From NCBI GenBank assembly GCA_003248395.1, contig QFNA01000110.1, forward strand, positions 1 through 6,771: DNA of 6,771 bases, written 5' to 3'. The notes under the pieces were generated by a model. It was not told the origin of the DNA. It did no database searches and saw only the letters and a list, made by a program, of their open reading frames with translations. Source of the DNA: Citromicrobium sp. GTDB lineage: Bacteria > Pseudomonadota > Alphaproteobacteria > Sphingomonadales > Sphingomonadaceae. The position numbers and the translations under genes are program-made. This document shows positions 1-5,585 of the stretch, in pieces; positions within the stretch are counted from its first letter, which is position 1, and every line of letters begins with the position of its first letter.

Positions 1-42
1 TTGCGGCGCGCTACGCGTTCGGCACGCCGCGGGCAATCGCCG

Positions 43-438
43 TCAGCAACCGCCGGTGCGGCGCGCCTCTGCCGAAAACTGGAACGGCCGACCACCCTCG
101 ATCCCCTGCGAGTCGATCTGCACGAGCGACCCCGTCTCCTTGCGGATGTTGGTGCGGCCGTAGCCGTCGCCCTTACAGGTATACTGGACAGTGACCTGGT
201 TCTTGCCGTCTTCGACCACGAAACGGTTGCAGCCTGCCCGCTTGTGGCGGATCTGGATCAGTTCGCGCCCGCTACGCACGCAGATTTTCTGCGTTGGCGA
301 CCCATCGCGGAAGCGCAATTCCCATGCCCCGTTGTCGAGCGTGCGCAGCATGCCGAGCGACGCCTGCGCCAGCACGGGCATGGCCACCAGAGTGGCGGGG
401 ATGGCGGCGAGCGCCAGGAATTTTCCATTCAGTTTCAT
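43..438 (-). CDS. Small secreted DUF3617-like protein
   Basis: This 131-residue protein has no known enzymatic role. Residues 1-24 form a clear Sec signal peptide: a positively charged start (MKLNGK), a hydrophobic core, and a probable cut after VLA before QASLG. The mature part is therefore expected in the periplasm. It has four cysteines (C53, C70, C88, C131), enough for two disulfides. The pattern (GAWELRFRDG, then KIC, then AGC, a VTVQYTCKG strand and a G-rich stretch) resembles the DUF3617 family of small secreted proteobacterial proteins. The family name is inferred from pattern only. The ATG at 438 is chosen because it gives an intact signal peptide; the ribosome site before it is weak (AGG about 9 nt upstream). 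It lies 102 bp downstream of hslO on the same strand, so it may be read through from the arg-hslO transcript or have its own promoter; I saw no convincing one. Confidence 0.8.
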   Translation of the reverse strand: MKLNGKFLALAAIPATLVAMPVLAQASLGMLRTLDNGAWELRFRDGSPTQKICVRSGRELIQIRHKRAGCNRFVVEDGKNQVTVQYTCKGDGYGRTNIRKETGSLVQIDSQGIEGGRPFQFSAEARRTGGC

Positions 439-505
439 TATTCCGTTACCTGTAGCACACGGACGCGCCGTGGATTTCCATCTATCCTAAGTGTCCCGCG
501 ATGAA

Positions 506-531
506 CCGTTGCGAAACGGCGATGGGCCGTT
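506..531 (-). other. Two overlapping, mutually exclusive hairpins after hslO
   Basis: CCGTT (506-510) can pair with AACGG (515-519) around a 4-nt loop. AACGGC (515-520) can instead pair with GCCGTT (526-531) around a 5-nt loop. The middle arm is shared, so only one stem can form at a time. The element lies about 10 bp past the hslO stop in the gap before the secreted-protein gene. No T-run follows on the minus strand, so it is not a classical intrinsic terminator. It may be a 3'-end stabiliser or a Rho-assisted stop. Confidence 0.35.
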
Positions 532-540
532 GCTCGGCGC

Positions 541-1449
541 CTAGGCGGCAATCGGGAACTTTCGAGAACAAAACGCGCAATCGACGCTTATTATCCCGTT
601 TTCATCGCGCATATCTGCACGATCCGCCTCGGGAAACTTGCGCAACACCTCTTCGTAATGCGCGACCGAGCAGCGGCACCCGCGCGACAGTGCCGCGCCA
701 GGCACGATCCGTACCTCGTCCTCCTCATGGAAAAGCCGCCATGCGATCGCTTCGAGCGAGAGCGCCGGATCGAGCAGTTCCTCGTGCTTGATCGATCCCG
801 CAAGGACTGCGACATGTTCCCATTCGGGATGATCGAGCCGCGTATGCAGCCGTTCGCGACCTTCCTCCCCATCGGGCAGATGCTGGACGAGCAAGCCGGC
901 CGCCGCGCAACCCTCGGCATCGGTCCGGACGGCGGTGCGGATCAGTGTCGGCACCTGTTCGGATTGCAGGAAATAGGTCTGGCAGGCTTCGGCCAGCGTC
1001 TCGCCTTCGAGCGGGACGATCCCCTGGTACCGCCCCTTGCCCCCGACGACATCGAAGGTCAGCGCCAGATAGCCCTTGCCAAACAGCGCATAGAGCGACG
1101 GGTTCGCACCCAGTTCGGCCATTTTCGCCTGGTCGAAATCGACATAGCCACGCAGTTCGCCGGCTTTGTAATCACAGACGAGCAGCTTGACTGCGCCGGC
1201 CTCGGTCTGCGCCTGCATGGTCACCTGCGAGCCGTCGTCCTTGAGCAGGCTGCCGATCAGCGTGGCAAGCACCAGCGCCTCTGCCAGCAACAGCGCGATG
1301 GGTGCGGGATAGGCATGCGCCGCGAGGATTTCATCGACGACCCGGTCCATGCGCACCAATCGGCCACGCGCATTGCGCGCAGGGATCGTGAAGCCGAGCG
1401 GGGCGCCCGAAAAGGTTTCCGATGCGGGGGCGGTGGTCGTGGTCGTCAT
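541..1449 (-). CDS. hslO: Hsp33 redox-regulated molecular chaperone
   Basis: This 302-residue cytosolic holdase is of the Hsp33 family, which is activated when oxidation plus unfolding releases its zinc. The N-terminal domain is complete (LGFTIPARNARGRLVRMD, then LLAEALVLATLIGSLLK around 53-70). It is followed by the FLQSEQVPTLIRTAV segment (160-174) and the AAGLLVQHLP motif (183-192). The C-terminal redox switch has all four zinc cysteines: CRC (C258, C260) and CAFC (C291, C294), with a normal linker of 30 residues between the pairs. The start at 1449 (MTTTTTAP) gives a usual N-terminus. An in-frame ATG at 1479 would add ten residues, and neither start has a strong Shine-Dalgarno. The open frame continues upstream into argF but that part is not Hsp33. 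The gap to argF is 52 bp and holds the palindrome TGCCAGTGGCA (1480-1490). Co-transcription with argDF is likely. Confidence 0.95.
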   Translation of the reverse strand: MTTTTTAPASETFSGAPLGFTIPARNARGRLVRMDRVVDEILAAHAYPAPIALLLAEALVLATLIGSLLKDDGSQVTMQAQTEAGAVKLLVCDYKAGELRGYVDFDQAKMAELGANPSLYALFGKGYLALTFDVVGGKGRYQGIVPLEGETLAEACQTYFLQSEQVPTLIRTAVRTDAEGCAAAGLLVQHLPDGEEGRERLHTRLDHPEWEHVAVLAGSIKHEELLDPALSLEAIAWRLFHEEDEVRIVPGAALSRGCRCSVAHYEEVLRKFPEADRADMRDENGIISVDCAFCSRKFPIAA

Positions 1450-1501
1450 GGCCCGCAATATGGGGCCGCCACGCGCCATTGCCAGTGGCAGGAGGGAGAC
1501 C

Positions 1502-2440
1502 TCAGCCGAGCTTGTCGAAGCACCACAGCAGAACCGACTTCTGCGCATGGATGCGGTTTTCGGCCTCGTCGAACACCAGCGACTGTTCGCTTTCGAACAC
1601 CTCTTGCGAAACCTCGTCGCCGACATGCGCGGGCAGGCAATGAAGGAAACGCGCATCGGGCTTGGTCCGCGCCATCAGCTGCGCATCGACGCGGAAGGGC
1701 TCCATCGCCGCCAGCTTGGCATCGCCATGCTCCTGCCCCATCGAAACCCAGGTGTCCGTAACCACCATATCGGCATCGGCAGCTGCCTCCGCGGCATCCT
1801 GCGTCACGGTCACCTGCGCCCCGCCCGCTCGCGCCATTTCCACGAATTCGGCATCAGGCTCATAGCCCTTGGGCACGCCAACGCGGACGTTGAACTTGAA
1901 GATGCCCGCAGCCTCGAGGATCGAGTGCAACACATTGTTGCCATCGCCAAGCCACGCCACCTCCAGCCCGGGCAGCGCCTTGCCATGTTCGACCATGGTC
2001 AGCAGGTCGGCCACGATCTGGCATGGGTGCGACCGGTCGGTCAGACCGTTAATGACCGGCACGCTGGCATGATGCGCCAGTTCCTGCGCCTTGGCATGAT
2101 CGTCGGTGCGGATCATGATCGCATCGACCATGCGGCTGAGCACGCGCGCGGTATCGGCGATGCTCTCTCCGCGGCCAAGCTGGCTGGTGCCCGAATCGAG
2201 GATCAGGGCCGATCCGCCAAGCTGGCGCATCCCGACATCGAAGCTGACCCGTGTTCGCGTCGAACTCTTCTCGAAGATCATCCCCAGCACATGACCGGCG
2301 AGCGGCGCATCCGCATCGGGCCGGCCCCTGGGCCAGTCGGTACGCGCGGCCTTGCGGTCCTGCGCATCGGCGAGCATGGCGGCAATCGCATCCCCGCCTG
2401 CATCCGAGAGGTCGAGGAAGTGCTTCACCGCCATTCTCAT
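1502..2440 (-). CDS. argF: Ornithine carbamoyltransferase
   Basis: This 312-residue enzyme joins carbamoyl phosphate and ornithine to make citrulline, the step before argininosuccinate in arginine synthesis. It acts in the cytosol, normally as a trimer. The carbamoyl-phosphate loop is SSTRTR (59-64), with HPCQ at 138-141. The ornithine side has DTWVSMGQE (229-237, the SMG loop of true ornithine transcarbamylases, not of acetyl- or succinylornithine enzymes) and FLHCLPAH (265-272). Length is normal. The start ATG at 2440 overlaps the argD stop as ATGA, which argues for translational coupling and explains the lack of a clear Shine-Dalgarno. A second in-frame ATG at 2434 (MAVKHFLDL) would also fit and cannot be excluded. 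No key residue is missing. Confidence 0.97.
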   Translation of the reverse strand: MRMAVKHFLDLSDAGGDAIAAMLADAQDRKAARTDWPRGRPDADAPLAGHVLGMIFEKSSTRTRVSFDVGMRQLGGSALILDSGTSQLGRGESIADTARVLSRMVDAIMIRTDDHAKAQELAHHASVPVINGLTDRSHPCQIVADLLTMVEHGKALPGLEVAWLGDGNNVLHSILEAAGIFKFNVRVGVPKGYEPDAEFVEMARAGGAQVTVTQDAAEAAADADMVVTDTWVSMGQEHGDAKLAAMEPFRVDAQLMARTKPDARFLHCLPAHVGDEVSQEVFESEQSLVFDEAENRIHAQKSVLLWCFDKLG

Positions 2441-3624
2441 GCGGGTATGTCGTAGCTCGCCGCACCCGCGGAGAGCTTGTCGAGGAATTCGTCGAACTCG
2501 CCATCCCCTGCCACCAGCGGCGGCAAGACGCGCAAGGTGTTGTCTCCTGCAGCCACGGTCAGCAGCTGGTGATTGTCGCGCAAATGGACGAAGAACGGCC
2601 GGCTTTCGACCTTCATCTTGATGCCCAGCATAAGCCCCTTGCCGCGCACCAGCTCGAACAGGTCGGGATAATTGCCGATGAACTGTTCGAGACGGCTGCG
2701 GAGGCGCTCACCCTTCTCGGTGACCTCTGCAAGGAATGCGTCGTTGGCGACGGCGTCCATCACCGCCATGCCAGCCGCCATCGCCAGCGGGTTCCCGCCA
2801 TAGGTCGAACCATGCGTGCCGAAGCCCATGCCGCGCGCGGCCTTTTCGGTCGCCAGGCAGGCGCCCAGCGGGAAACCGCCGCCGATGCCTTTCGCGGTCG
2901 CCATGATGTCGGGCGCAATGCCGTAGTGTTCGTAGGCGTAAAGCTTGCCGGTGCGCGCAACGCCGCACTGGACTTCGTCGAACACCAGCATCAGGTCGTT
3001 CTCGTCGGCTAGCTGGCGCAGGCCGGTGATGAAGGCCTCGCTGCCCGGCCGGATGCCGCCTTCGCCCTGGATCGGTTCGACCAGGAAGCCCGCCGTCCGC
3101 TCGTTCATCAGCGCCTTCGCACTGTCGAGATCGTCGAATTCCGCATACTGGAACCCGGCGAGCAAGGGCTGGAAGCCCTTGTGCATCTTTTCCTGGTTCG
3201 ACGCGCTGATGGTCGCCATGGTGCGACCGTGAAAGGCATTGGTGAAGGTGATCAGCTCGGTGCGGCCGGCATCGCCACCCTCGTGCTGGTGATAGGCGCG
3301 CGCGGTCTTGATCGCAGTCTCCACGGCTTCCGCACCCGAATTGGTAAAGAACACCGTATCGGCAAAGGTCTTGTCGACCAGCCGCTGCGCCAGCGCCTCT
3401 CCCTGCGGGCTGCCATAGAGGTTGGATACGTGCATCAGTTTCGCCGCCTGCTGCTGGATCGCCCCGATCAGCCCTTCGTGACTGTGGCCCAGCAGGTTCA
3501 CCGCAATGCCGCTGGCGAAATCGAGATAGCGCGTGCCGTCCTCGTCGATCAGGTGGCAATGGTCGCCCTCCACCGGGCGAACCCCGCAACGGGGATAGAC
3601 GGGCATCAGCGGCGTAATCGACAT
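2437..3624 (-). CDS. argD: Acetylornithine/succinyldiaminopimelate-type aminotransferase
   Basis: This 395-residue class III PLP-dependent aminotransferase is the probable N-acetylornithine aminotransferase of arginine synthesis. Family members often also serve succinyl-diaminopimelate in lysine synthesis. Visible landmarks are NLYGSPQGEALA (68-79), the phosphate-binding TNSGAEA (94-100), FHGRTMATIS (131-140), EPIQGEGG (183-190), FDEVQCG (215-221, with D216 facing the PLP ring nitrogen), the Schiff-base lysine K245 in TAKGIGGGFPLGA, and THGSTYGGNP (270-279). The start at 3624 is chosen over the ATG at 3639 because GGAGG lies four bases before it and the longer form would encode that ribosome site. 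Placement next to argF supports argD over other ornithine or GABA aminotransferases. The stop overlaps the argF start. Regulation may involve the leader elements at 3651-3728. Confidence 0.95.
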   Translation of the reverse strand: MSITPLMPVYPRCGVRPVEGDHCHLIDEDGTRYLDFASGIAVNLLGHSHEGLIGAIQQQAAKLMHVSNLYGSPQGEALAQRLVDKTFADTVFFTNSGAEAVETAIKTARAYHQHEGGDAGRTELITFTNAFHGRTMATISASNQEKMHKGFQPLLAGFQYAEFDDLDSAKALMNERTAGFLVEPIQGEGGIRPGSEAFITGLRQLADENDLMLVFDEVQCGVARTGKLYAYEHYGIAPDIMATAKGIGGGFPLGACLATEKAARGMGFGTHGSTYGGNPLAMAAGMAVMDAVANDAFLAEVTEKGERLRSRLEQFIGNYPDLFELVRGKGLMLGIKMKVESRPFFVHLRDNHQLLTVAAGDNTLRVLPPLVAGDGEFDEFLDKLSAGAASYDIPA

Positions 3625-3683
3625 GGAGCCTCCAGGCATCTGGTGAACCGAAAGACAAATGGCGGCCCCACAGGAACCGCCAT
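3606..3683 (-). CDS. Possible arginine-rich leader peptide (uORF) of argD
   Basis: This is a 25-codon open frame reading toward argD. It opens MAVPVGPPFVFRF, contains five arginines (CGG, AGA, CGA, CGC, CGC), ends with LRR and stops at 3606-3608, inside argD in another frame. Its ATG sits on the first arm of the terminator-like hairpin. It would begin only about ten bases after the predicted start of transcription, and no Shine-Dalgarno precedes it. Arginine codons ahead of an arginine gene are suggestive. However, Arg codons are common in chance frames of GC-rich DNA, so this may be spurious. Confidence 0.2.
   Translation of the reverse strand: MAVPVGPPFVFRFTRCLEAPCRLRR
3629..3633 (-). promoter_or_regulatory. 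Ribosome binding site of argD
   Basis: On the minus strand GGAGG lies four bases before the ATG at 3624. This is the strongest Shine-Dalgarno on the left half of the window and decides the argD start over the upstream in-frame ATG at 3639. Confidence 0.7.
3651..3683 (-). terminator. Terminator-like hairpin between csp and argD
   Basis: ATGGCGG (3659-3665) and CCGCCAT (3677-3683) form a perfect 7-bp GC-rich stem with an 11-nt loop. Read on the minus strand, the stem is followed by TTGTCTTT (3658-3651), a T-rich tail as in an intrinsic terminator. It could end the cold-shock transcript. Because it lies downstream of the predicted argD promoter, it could also act as an attenuator inside the argD leader. 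Confidence 0.5.
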
Positions 3684-3699
3684 CTGCGTGTGTGCCAGC

Positions 3700-3728
3700 G
3701 ATCTATGACTTCGCGCCGTTCCGGTCAA
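3700..3728 (-). promoter_or_regulatory. Predicted housekeeping promoter of argD-argF
   Basis: On the minus strand TTGACCG (3728-3722) is followed after 14 bases by CATAGATC (3707-3700). This fits the alphaproteobacterial (Caulobacter-type) consensus TTGACGS / GCTANAWC well, with the TANAWC part exact. It also counts as TTGACC-N17-TAGATC in sigma-70 terms. Transcription would start near 3693, giving an argD leader of about 70 nt. The -35 lies within the hairpin at 3719-3735. Confidence 0.5.
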
Positions 3729-3749
3729 ACCGGAAGGCGGAAAGCCGCC
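3719..3749 (-). other. Two tandem hairpins directly after the csp stop codon
   Basis: TTCCGGT (3719-3725) pairs with ACCGGAA (3729-3735) around a 3-nt loop. GGCGG (3736-3740) pairs with CCGCC (3745-3749) around a 4-nt loop. On the minus strand they follow the cold-shock stop codon without a gap. No T-run follows. They may protect the 3' end of the csp mRNA or help stop transcription together with the hairpin at 3659-3683. Confidence 0.45.
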
Positions 3750-4505
3750 TCACTCCTGAACGGGAACGAGGTTGACCGCCGAATATTTGCCGCGTCGGTC
3801 GACTTCGAGATCGAATTCGAAACGCTGCCCTTCGTCGATGGTCGACAGGCCCGAGCGCTCGACCGCGCTGATGTGCACGAACGCATCGGGCTGGCCGTCG
3901 TCGCGCGTCAGGAAGCCGAAGCCTTTCATCGAATTGAAGAACTTGACCGTTCCGGTCGCTTTCTCGCCGGTCAGTTCGCGACGCGGAGCGGCGCTCTTCT
4001 GCTCGACTTCGATGACGTCGCCGACGACCTGGAGATCCTGCGCCGAAACCTTCCCACCGCGATCGACGAGATTGAATTCGAGCTCCTGCCCCTCGGCCAG
4101 GCCTTCGAGACCCGCACGTTCGACGGCACTGATGTGGACAAAGATGTCCTCGCCGCCGCTATCCTGCTGGATAAAACCGAAGCCCTTTTGCGAATTGAAG
4201 AATTTCACGGTGCCCTTGCCGGTACCGACCACCTGCGCGGGCATGCGATCGCCGCCGCCGCGCGGGCCACCGCCACCGCCGCCACGACCGCCGCCGAAAC
4301 CGCCACCGCGGTTGCCGCCGCCGAAGCCGCCGCCGCCACTACCGCCGCCGCCGAAACGGTCACCGCCGCCACCGAATCGGTCGCCGCCGCCAAAACCGCC
4401 CTGTGGTTCGAAGCCCCCCGGAGGACCGCCGAACGGATCGTAGCTATCTTCCCCGAAACCGTCGCGCTTGTCCCGTCCGCGTCGTTTCCCTCTGTCGTAA
4501 CCCAT
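3750..4505 (-). CDS. Double cold-shock-domain protein with glycine-rich N-terminus
   Basis: This is a 251-residue predicted RNA/single-stranded-DNA-binding protein of the cytosol. Residues 1-25 are charged (RGKRRGRDKRD). Residues 26-86 are a low-complexity glycine-rich tract with FGGG and DRFGGGG repeats and scattered arginines. CSD1 spans about 96-162, with KGFGFI (107-112) and DIFVH (120-124). An acidic/basic linker of about 20 residues follows. CSD2 spans about 183-247, with KGFGFL (194-199) and DAFVH (207-211). Both RNP motifs are intact in both domains, so both should bind nucleic acid. Double-CSD proteins are common in alphaproteobacteria; the long Gly-rich head is the unusual part. The start at 4505 (MGYDRGKRRG) has only a weak AAGG about 14 bases upstream. 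The predicted promoter at 4660-4689 would give a leader of about 150 nt, as is typical of cold-shock mRNAs. Confidence 0.93.
   Translation of the reverse strand: MGYDRGKRRGRDKRDGFGEDSYDPFGGPPGGFEPQGGFGGGDRFGGGGDRFGGGGSGGGGFGGGNRGGGFGGGRGGGGGGPRGGGDRMPAQVVGTGKGTVKFFNSQKGFGFIQQDSGGEDIFVHISAVERAGLEGLAEGQELEFNLVDRGGKVSAQDLQVVGDVIEVEQKSAAPRRELTGEKATGTVKFFNSMKGFGFLTRDDGQPDAFVHISAVERSGLSTIDEGQRFEFDLEVDRRGKYSAVNLVPVQE
4351..4392 (-). repeat. 21-bp tandem repeat in the Gly-rich coding tract
   Basis: Two adjacent 21-bp units (4351-4371 and 4372-4392) match at 19 of 21 positions and encode the repeated DRFGGGG stretch. They lie in a larger GCC/CCG-rich low-complexity coding region (about 4248-4430). 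The in-frame unit length means copy number could change without a frameshift. Confidence 0.7.
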
Positions 4506-4629
4506 AGTCGATCGAATACCTTAACCGCGCAGCCCTGAACTCCACATGCGCCGGACCGGGAGCTGCAGCCGGAACGAACGCGAGCAGGAACGTGCGAATT
4601 GCGCGGACCCCGCCCCTCATTAATCGGGG

Positions 4630-4655
4630 GCATAGCGTGATTCCGAACGCTATGC
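4630..4655. repeat. 8-bp inverted repeat in the divergent intergenic region
   Basis: GCATAGCG (4630-4637) and CGCTATGC (4648-4655) are perfect inverted repeats with a 10-bp spacer. The right arm lies inside the candidate LexA box. It could be a dyad operator or a hairpin at the very 5' end of the csp transcript. A second, weaker stem, GCCCC (4612-4616) with GGGGC (4627-4631), overlaps its left arm and would compete with it. The rest of the 4506-4769 gap shows scattered GAACG pentamers (4572-4592) and no small gene I can support. Confidence 0.6.
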
Positions 4656-4659
4656 GAAC
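4645..4659. promoter_or_regulatory. Candidate LexA (SOS) box, GAAC-N7-GAAC
   Basis: The sequence GAACGCTATGCGAAC is an exact GAAC-N7-GAAC direct repeat (GTTC-N7-GTTC on the minus strand), the form known for LexA operators in alphaproteobacteria. It touches the downstream edge of the predicted csp -10 element and covers the expected transcription start, a position where a bound repressor would block csp. It is about 110 bp from the TerC start codon, so it could also affect the rightward genes. Only eight bases are fixed, so a chance match is possible. Confidence 0.45.
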
Positions 4660-4689
4660 GATTTAGCGATTTGGTCCGGCCTGACGCAA
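4660..4689 (-). promoter_or_regulatory. Predicted promoter of the cold-shock gene
   Basis: On the minus strand GCTAAATC (4667-4660) matches the Caulobacter-type -10 consensus GCTANAWC at every position. It is preceded, 15 bases upstream, by TTGCGTC (4689-4683), a partial match to TTGACGS. Transcription would begin near 4653. The -35 is weak, which suggests an activated or stress-dependent promoter, or a wrong -35 assignment. No comparably good rightward promoter was found for the TerC gene; TTGGCTG at 4712-4718 is the best -35-like site I saw. Confidence 0.45.
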
Positions 4690-4769
4690 AAATGTGACAG
4701 TTTCGATGCGCTTGGCTGTCCACTCGTTTCGCTTGCAAGTTCGCGGCGGCTTGGGCAACGCGCTTTCCC

Positions 4770-5585
4770 ATGGAAATCATGGCCCTTCTGACCGACCCCG
4801 CCGCCTGGCTCGCGCTGCTCACGCTGATCGCGCTGGAAGTCGTGCTGGGGATCGACAACCTCATTTTCATTGCGATCCTTTCGAACAAGCTGCCCGAGCA
4901 TCAACAGCAGCGTGCCCGCCGCATCGGTCTGTCGCTGGCGCTGATCATGCGCATCGGCTTGCTGATGCTGATCGGCTGGCTGGTTACCTTGCAGACCCCG
5001 ATCTTCGACCTCGGCATTACCGGCGCGCCGAACGAATATGGCGAGCCCAGCTTCGAAACCGCCTTTTCCGGCCGCGACCTGATCCTGCTGGCAGGTGGAT
5101 TCTTCCTGCTCTGGAAAGCGACCAAGGAAATCCACCACTCGATGGAGCCCGAAGACGATTCGGGCGATTTGCTCGACAAGACACCGGGACCCGGCGCGGC
5201 GGCAACGGCGACTTTCGGTGCGGTGATCGCCCAGATCGTCGCCATCGATCTCGTCTTTTCGGTCGACTCTATCCTCACCGCAGTCGGCATGACCGATGAT
5301 ATTCCGATCATGGTCGCTGCCGTGGTTATCACCGTCGGCATCATGATGGTCGCTGCCGATCCGCTGGCGAAATTCATCGAGGACAATCCGACTCTGGTGA
5401 TGCTGGCGCTGGCCTTCCTCGTGATGATCGGGGTGGTGCTGATTGCCGATGGCTTCGGCTTCCATGTGCCCAAGGGCTACATCTATGCCGCGATGGGCTT
5501 CTCGGTCGGCGTCGAGATACTCAACATCGTCCAGCGGCGCCGACGCGGTGAACAACGCGCCGCAGCGAGCGAGGGTGAAGGATGA
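4770..5585 (+). CDS. TerC-family integral membrane protein
   Basis: This 271-residue inner-membrane protein has about seven hydrophobic segments. The two family signature helices are clear: ALEVVLGIDNLIFIAIL (21-37, with E23, D29 and N30) and AQIVAIDLVFSVDSILTAVGM (154-174, with D160 and D166). These acidic residues in the membrane are the likely metal site. TerC relatives have been linked to tellurium resistance and, more recently, to manganese export (Alx and the Bacillus MeeF/MeeY proteins). The substrate here is inferred, not shown. A cytosolic or exposed acidic loop (EPEDDSGDLLDK, 126-137) splits the halves. The tail (RRRRGEQRAAASEGEG) is hydrophilic. The start at 4770 (MEIMALL) lacks a Shine-Dalgarno; the ATG at 4779 has a weak GGA before it and is an alternative. 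The gene is divergent from csp and overlaps the next gene by four bases. Confidence 0.92.
   Translation: MEIMALLTDPAAWLALLTLIALEVVLGIDNLIFIAILSNKLPEHQQQRARRIGLSLALIMRIGLLMLIGWLVTLQTPIFDLGITGAPNEYGEPSFETAFSGRDLILLAGGFFLLWKATKEIHHSMEPEDDSGDLLDKTPGPGAAATATFGAVIAQIVAIDLVFSVDSILTAVGMTDDIPIMVAAVVITVGIMMVAADPLAKFIEDNPTLVMLALAFLVMIGVVLIADGFGFHVPKGYIYAAMGFSVGVEILNIVQRRRRGEQRAAASEGEG

Noticed and set aside
1..42. Inverted arms GCGGCG (3-8) and CGCCGC (25-30) past the end of the secreted-protein gene
   Set aside because: The loop is long, there is no T-run, and the window edge cuts the context. GC-rich DNA gives such arms easily.
1480..1490. Palindrome TGCCAGTGGCA between argF and hslO as an operator
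   Set aside because: At 11 bp it is too short to call alone, and no promoter elements were found next to it.
1450..1656. 69-codon upstream extension of the hslO frame into argF
   Set aside because: The added residues overlap argF coding sequence and are not Hsp33-like. The start at 1449 gives a normal N-terminus.
658..2455. Two long plus-strand frames (367 and 368 codons) opposite hslO and argF
   Set aside because: Both are Arg/His-rich with no recognisable domain, and the minus-strand genes have all their catalytic motifs.
4248..4430. GCC/CCG-rich repetitive stretch considered as a CRISPR array or non-coding repeat
   Set aside because: It is in frame, encodes a Gly-rich protein segment, and has no repeat-spacer pattern.
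3690..4538. Long plus-strand open frame (282 codons) opposite the cold-shock gene, Ala/Thr/Glu-rich
   Set aside because: It is the mirror of GGN codons in the Gly-rich tract. The opposite strand encodes two textbook cold-shock domains.
4650..5555. 301-codon minus-strand frame rich in His, Asp and Gln
   Set aside because: It is antisense to the TerC gene, whose signature motifs are clear. His/Asp/Gln-rich composition is typical of an antisense frame of a GC-rich membrane protein gene.
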